Shown here piece after piece: positions 58,850-64,000 of a stretch of 64,000 nucleotides of DNA. The notes beneath the pieces were generated by a model. That model saw only the letters and a program-made list of their open reading frames with translations. It was not told the DNA's origin and searched no databases. The stretch lies in assembly GCA_029204225.1 (NCBI GenBank), contig CM055103.1, positions 2,998,154 through 3,062,153 of the forward strand, read 5' to 3'. The position numbers were made by a program, and so were the translations under genes. This DNA is from Diphasiastrum complanatum. Lineage: Eukaryota > Streptophyta > Lycopodiopsida > Lycopodiales > Lycopodiaceae. Within the stretch, counting starts at the first letter, position 1. Each line of letters opens with the position of its first letter.

Positions 58850-59250
58850 TTTTCTTCCAATGGGTTATAACATCGGCCTGATAGAGCCCATGGTCGTCCT
58901 AATAACACTCTATATGACGATTGTCTCGTAGTTTTCAATATTATAAAATCCATAAGAAACTTATGGTCTCCAATATAAACTGTAACCTGAGATAGTTCTC
59001 CTATTGGTGATCTTCTAGTTGCATCAGCTAACCGTAAATGTCTTAAAGTGGGTGCTATTTCTATGATGAATGCCTAATTCATATGTTGTTTCTTCAGTCA
59101 TTATATTTACACAAAGTATCCGGAATCTATGTGTACATTATCTAAGATGTATCCATTAATTACTAATTGAATCTCTGGTTGGCCTTCATCACCATAATTA
59201 ATTAATCCAATGTTGACTAATGGTAACTTTGCTTCTCTTCTCTTTTATTT
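58850..59250 (-). pseudogene. Retropepsin-like domain 1
   Basis: VINGYILDNVHIDSGYFV keeps the Asp-Ser-Gly active-site triad. After a frameshift come MTEETTYELGI, LRLADATRRSPIGELSQVTV and VLLGRPWALSG. The ordering equals a plant gypsy protease. Confidence 0.6.
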
Positions 59251-59802
59251 TGCAAAAATGCTTAATTTCTTTTTTATAATATTGGTTATCATCTAATAAC
59301 TGTTTAAAAGTTATATTTGGGCATTCTAGAAACAAGGTCTTTGACAATATTATAGAATGGTTTCAAAGCGGCGACAGATCTCTAGGTATCTCGCTACTTA
59401 TAAATGAATATGAAAATGTCACTTTTTTAAACTTTTCTAGGTTCCTCGTCTAAAGCTTCTTAGCTTCTGAACTAATATCAACATCATAATGTTTCCATTA
59501 GACTTATCAAGCTTTAATTCTTTATTACTAGGAATTTTTACTAACTCTCTGCGACCTTGGCTTTTTTTGTCATGTTTTTCGCAGTTTTCGCAATTTTTGT
59601 CTTAGTTTTCTTCTTATCTTTAAGACTTAAAGAATCTTTACTACTTCTTGTAGTTACTTTATTTACTTGATCTAATAATTCAGGACTCTACTTCTATCCC
59701 TCTAAACTATCATGTCAGTGTTAGTCTTAGATGGCCGAAGGTCGTCTTCCCCCTAGGCGAGTTTACAACCTTGGTTTTAGACCGTGGCTGTTGTGGTTGA
59801 GG

Positions 59803-60228
59803 TCATTTAGCAATGACATGCCCTTCGCCTTTACATTTAGCGCAGAGCGGCACATATCCTACTGATCTCCTGGGTTCAGGGCAATCAGGCGAATAGTGAC
59901 TGGGGGCTCCGCAATTGTAGCACGAACTCCTTACTCTGGTTGGTGGAGTGGAATCTCGTGTCCGTCCCTTCGCAAAAATAGTGTACTGTTGACTAGTACG
60001 CTGTTTTGGTACCATAGTTTTTTGGTTAGTAGGAGTTGTAGTATAAGCTACCTCCTCATGATTATTAATCGGACAGAGGAATAGTTCCTCTTCTAAATAA
60101 TTTAGTCTATAAACTGGGACAGTTGGTCTTAGAATGATCTTCCTCGCGATACACCAAACATTGATGTTAGGCTTCGCTTTCTGTCGCTTGGCTTTAACAT
60201 CAGATATTTGGACCTTTAGATCACTCAT
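59803..60228 (-). pseudogene. Gypsy gag C-terminus with two zinc knuckles
   Basis: CYNCGAPSHYSPDC is a perfect CX2CX4HX4C. It is followed by CAKCKGEGHVIAK and then a TGA exactly where the last Cys is expected (59803-59805). 141 open codons from an ATG. Confidence 0.8.
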
Positions 60229-61144
60229 TTTCTCTTGTTAACAACTCAACACTTTTCCTTAATGGATCCAACTTTTCGCTATAAGCCTCTCCTCCTCACT
60301 GCACATGACGGTCCTCTCTCTCCCTTCTCTATCAGCGATGACAGCCCCACGCCCTCACACACAAGCTATGGAAATTCTATTTGCTTCACTCCAGCTCGCT
60401 GGCTGATCCACGGCCGCCCACGACCTCTCCACACATCCGCAACAGTAGTAGGGCGCCCACTCCTAGCTCTTCACAGCTTCAAAAACGGATTTGTGTTGAG
60501 AGAGAACTGCTTTTTCCCTTCTTGAAACCCTTAGCTATCAAAGAAGAAGATGTTTTTGGGCTTTATATGATCTTCTTGAGAGTCTATCTGAGTAGCTACC
60601 TATCACCTGAGGTCGCCCTACAGCAAGCAATATTCTGCTCCAAACCACTCTTCAAATGGTGTTCGATTGGATTCAAACCAATCACAAATGCCAAGCAACC
60701 CTTCAGAAGGATTTCCAGTTTCACTTTTTGCTTGCCCTCTGATTCAGCTGACAATCCTCTGCCTCTGAATCTTCTTACAGTTTTGCACTATTCCACGAAT
60801 CTCCACAGACTCGGTTTTGTGCTTCCTAGCCAGCAAACTGTCGTGAATTCGCAGCTCTATATTCTTGGCCGGGTGATTCAAAGCCACCAAGGGGCTCTGA
60901 TACCAACTTAAGAAAACACAGTTTAACACCCGACTGGATAAATCACCACAACACAACGTCAAGTGCAACAAGACAAGACAATAGAATTGCTCTCCACAAT
61001 TGTATATTCAACTACAAAGATAAGTTGCTTAAAAGCACTCAAAGGGCTCGTAAAAGAAAGATGGCCCGATAACTCTAGAACTAAGCACACGTGGTGCCGT
61101 CGAAATAGAAAGCACTCTATAAGTCGATCATTGCTATTTTAACT

Positions 61145-61460
61145 CAGCCATCTTCATGCAAGTGGAGCTTTCAAGTCAAAGATCATCATCAAGCATGGAG
61201 GAACACAAGGAGTATGGTGGCAAATTTCTTTGATAAGGACAACAGGTGATGCCCATCTTTGACAAGGAGGGGCGGGTTTTTTCCCGCCCCTCTTTGAGCA
61301 GAAGGGGCAAGTTCAATCCCGCCGCCCCTGATTTAGGGACACATATTTAATGGTAGCCATCAGGGCCGGGTTTTGGTTGCCCCATTCTAGGAACTTTTAG
61401 TGTATTAAGCACCTTATATTCTTGATATTGACCTAGGACCTCTCCTTCAACACACTTGAC
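61145..61460 (+). repeat. Family X partial copy (3' part)
   Basis: Direct match to 43470-43800 (CAGCCATCTTCATGCAAGTG, TTTAGGGACACATATTTAAT), including the GC hairpin at 61268-61291. Confidence 0.8.
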
Positions 61461-61625
61461 CCTTGTTTGATTTGTTGCTTGTGGAGCTTTTGTACTGTGG
61501 CATTCATGTGAATACAAAGTAAGCACCTTATGATACTCGTGGTATTGACCTAGGACCTGTTCTTCAACACACCTGATCCTTGTCTGGTGCTTGTGAGCTT
61601 CTATGGTGTCGTGAATTCTAGTAAG
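61409..61625. repeat. Tandem duplication, period about 114 bp
   Basis: GCACCTTAT...TATTGACCTAGGACCT starts at 61409 and again at 61523, each followed by TTCAACACAC.TGA.CCTTGT. Confidence 0.75.
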
Positions 61626-61945
61626 AACAGCATGGATTCCAAATTTTCATTCAAACCCTTCGGTCACGGCTCTCCTTCTTAGAAAAGCAAAGATAGAATT
61701 GTGGATCTATGTTGGCTCTAAGTGCAAGCCCACAAACTCACAACCAAATCCTAATTCATCTATTGGGAGCTAACCTTTGTGATAGGTACGTATTGCCTTC
61801 AAACTTGTAAAATTGATATATCAATCCCTCCAACTCTGCCATGCCTATTTTGCAAGGGTATTAAAAGTGGCAGTTTAAGAATGCTTCCTAGGGTGAGAAC
61901 TCAACTAGGACGTGGTATCAATGCAAGTTAAACCACACTTTCCCA

Positions 61946-62318
61946 TGCTTAATTTCATGCTCTCGAGTCTTTGATGGACTTTCCGTACATTTTTTTGAGG
62001 GTAGCTAGTAGTTGTGGAAGACTGCTTTATATGCCACAAGTTAATCAATCATGTGCTCGATGATCTCTCTAGCTTTTAGTGATGCTTAATTTAATGCTCT
62101 CAGTGCCTTTGATGGCCTTTCCGTACATTTTTTTGAGGTAGCTAGTAGTTGTGGACGACTGCTTTATATGCCACAAGTTAATCAATCATGTGCTCGATGA
62201 TCTCTCTAGCTTTAGTGATGCTTAATTTCATGCTCATCGTGCCTTTGATGACCTTTCCGTACATTTTTTTGAGGTAGCTAGTAGTTGTGGAAGACTACGT
62301 TATATGCCACAAGTTAAA
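61946..62318. repeat. Tandem repeat, 137 bp x 2.7, nearly identical
   Basis: Units start at 61946, 62083 and 62219 (TGCTTAATTT.ATGCTC) and share TTCCGTACATTTTTTTGAGG and TATGCCACAAGTTAA with only scattered differences, so the array is recent. Confidence 0.92.
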
Positions 62319-64000
62319 ATAATGTGAAGGACAAAAGGGACAACGGGCCACTAATGGATGCCTTGTGTCCCAAGGCTAGGATCTATTAGGAGAGGAGAGA
62401 GGTTGAGGTAATCTCATGTAGGCTGCACAATACACACCGACTAGGTGTATAACCTACCTAGCTACTAATATCTAGGGTACTATGTTAGTACACTCGGTAG
62501 CCAATGGAGGTGAACAAGATGTAGGTTACCCATGGGTGCATGCCCCAACAACGAGCTACTAAATGGACATGCCTCAAATTGCTGGAATTCATGGCCAAAC
62601 TGTATGAGGAACATTTTTTGCCTCTGAAACATAACACCCACCTAGGTTTTGAATTCTCAGTGTTTATGTACCGAAATTGAACCTAGTAGAAAACTTGTAG
62701 CCGTAGTGACATTTGACATGGCCAATCCAATGATCAAAACTAAATCCACATAATCTAACTCACCCCATTACTATGGACAACTTCATCTACATTTTCTTTG
62801 TAGATTGCATAGGACAATGAGAGAAAGATGAACCACCTGCAATGGATGACGATCACCCAAGCTGAATTGGAAATGAATGAGCCAGATCATCACGCGATGG
62901 TAGAGCTCTACGATGGTGGACAAGAGCAGAGGAGGATAATAGCATACAAAATCAGTCATTAATGCTAACCGAGGTGCGTTGATCGTTGGTGCCTTCTCAC
63001 TATGAATGCCCCATGCCCCAGGGCCAGAAGTCCCAGATTGCAAATTGCCCATCCACACATTCGGCTCCCCTAATTTGAACACCCACTTAGGGTGTTGCAA
63101 TGTTGTAGGCACCTACTTTCCCCACCAAACTCCTCGCCTCTCACCTGCACCCAGCTCCTCATCCCATCCTCTAGCGTCCCCCTCCTCCTGGGTCTCGATG
63201 TGCCTGCCCGGTGTCTCCTCAACCTTCATGCACGCCCTTCAACTGCATGCCTGCCTATGCGAGCCCAATCAGGTGAATAGTCAAGACTTGAAGTCCTACA
63301 GTGTGGCCCGAAGTCCGCAATCCCTTTGGTGCGCTTCTCAAAGCCAAAAGGACAGTCCCTGAAAATAGAGGACCATCTTTATTCTAAACTTCATTTGCTG
63401 AAACTATGATTCTAGTAGAGATGAGATTACATAGCCGAACAGAGAGATGTACACTAATAGAGAACACGTCAACGGTGGGATGACTGCGATGAATAAAAGG
63501 CCATGTCACCAAATGATACACTTCAAAATTAAAAAACAACCCTCACTAATTCAAAAGTACGTGTTTGTATTTGAATCACAAATGCTTCAATCGAAGACTT
63601 TTGGAATTTAAAAATGAAGAAGGGCCCATTTAGGAGAATACAATTGAAACTTGCCATCGTGTGTAAGTCCCAACCCAATGATCACATAGTTATTTGATTC
63701 ATTAGAAATTAATAAAAGGACATTAGGCCAAAACGCGAGAAATGAAATGTCACAGGGTCCTAATACTCTATCAAAAAAAATTAGCATTGATCAAGTTCAA
63801 TCACTCGATTGACTATGTCAAGTGATAAGACCATGATCTTGCATTAGACATGTGTTGGGATCGTGAGAGGTTTGATTAGCTAATTCTGCTGATGGAATCT
63901 CGAATAGAGGGAAAGATGGTCCTCTGCCATCTCTTCCAATATTGTGATCAATTACTGAGCAATGCGCTTCCTGTGATATCGCTATTTGGGATGTTGTTCT
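62319..64000. other. Unassigned right end of the window
   Basis: Overlapping frames on both strands at 62783-63362 show no recognised domain. 63425-63437 (TGAGATTACATAGCC) faintly resembles the end of the copia A/B LTRs. Confidence 0.35.

Larger units (their letters stand above)
58255..60910 (-). mobile_element. Ty3/gypsy remnant (gag, two retropepsin-like domains)
   Basis: Primer site TTGGTATCAGAGCCCC on the minus strand at 60891-60906, gag C-terminus at 59803-60228, a Lys-rich linker near 59520-59640, and two protease-like domains at 58850-59250 and 58255-58760. No RT or integrase follows; the copia/family X fragments begin at 58078. Confidence 0.6.

Noticed and set aside
62783-63362. Opposed frames of about 110 codons
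   Set aside because: No domain on either strand; neither looks like an exon with splice sites.

Overview
The window is nuclear DNA from a land plant. It holds one recognisable host gene: 17 exons of a bifunctional delta-1-pyrroline-5-carboxylate synthetase (P5CS), read on the minus strand from an ATG at 18692-18694 down to 696, with the last exons beyond the left edge. The rest is transposable elements, mostly decayed, plus tandem repeats, microsatellites and AT-rich spacer. The exact plant lineage cannot be settled from this sequence. Long introns filled with transposons and many old retroelements suit a large plant genome. No tRNA, rRNA or CRISPR was seen.

Region 1 (1-20.1 kb): P5CS and its upstream DNA. 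Every junction was read by eye as GT...AG with matching codon phase, giving 641 codons plus two bases. Intron 9 (3.66 kb) and intron 4 (8.96 kb) hold mobile DNA. Intron 4 contains two DUF659/BED-type hAT transposase genes on opposite strands. The plus-strand element (about 9638-13446) sits inside an AT microsatellite that belongs to an older, minus-strand hAT (about 9422-16167). Around these elements, and in intron 9, lie GC-rich perfect palindromes beside A/T tracts, each cluster built from its own short word. Upstream of the P5CS start are three CACGTG boxes, one of them inside GACACGTGTC, which fits the ABA and drought control known for P5CS genes.

Region 2 (20.1-39 kb): AT-rich spacer, a 104-bp GA microsatellite, and broken Ty1/copia pieces on both strands (22.3-25.2 kb plus; 25.3-25.6 kb minus; 34.8-36.8 kb minus; 37.4-38.7 kb plus). 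It also holds a 175-bp foldback MITE, several minisatellites and three tandem tRNA-like SINE heads at 33.73-34.01 kb.

Region 3 (39-55.5 kb): a spacer, then a recurrent 0.85-kb repeat with GC hairpins (family X) between long inverted arms. A minus-strand copia element follows (44.3-49.6 kb) with its 3' LTR, RNase H, RT, integrase, protease, gag and a doubled primer-binding site. It abuts a CACTA-type DUF4218 fragment. Next come a plus-strand Ty3/gypsy remnant whose RT core is replaced by a 1-kb repeat block, and a 1-kb solo LTR with a short target duplication.

Region 4 (55.5-64 kb): minus-strand gag-like fragments with CCHC knuckles, a small copia piece, and a minus-strand gypsy remnant (58.25-60.91 kb) that seems to carry two retropepsin-like domains in tandem. 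More family X pieces and a recent 137-bp tandem repeat follow, then unassigned sequence.
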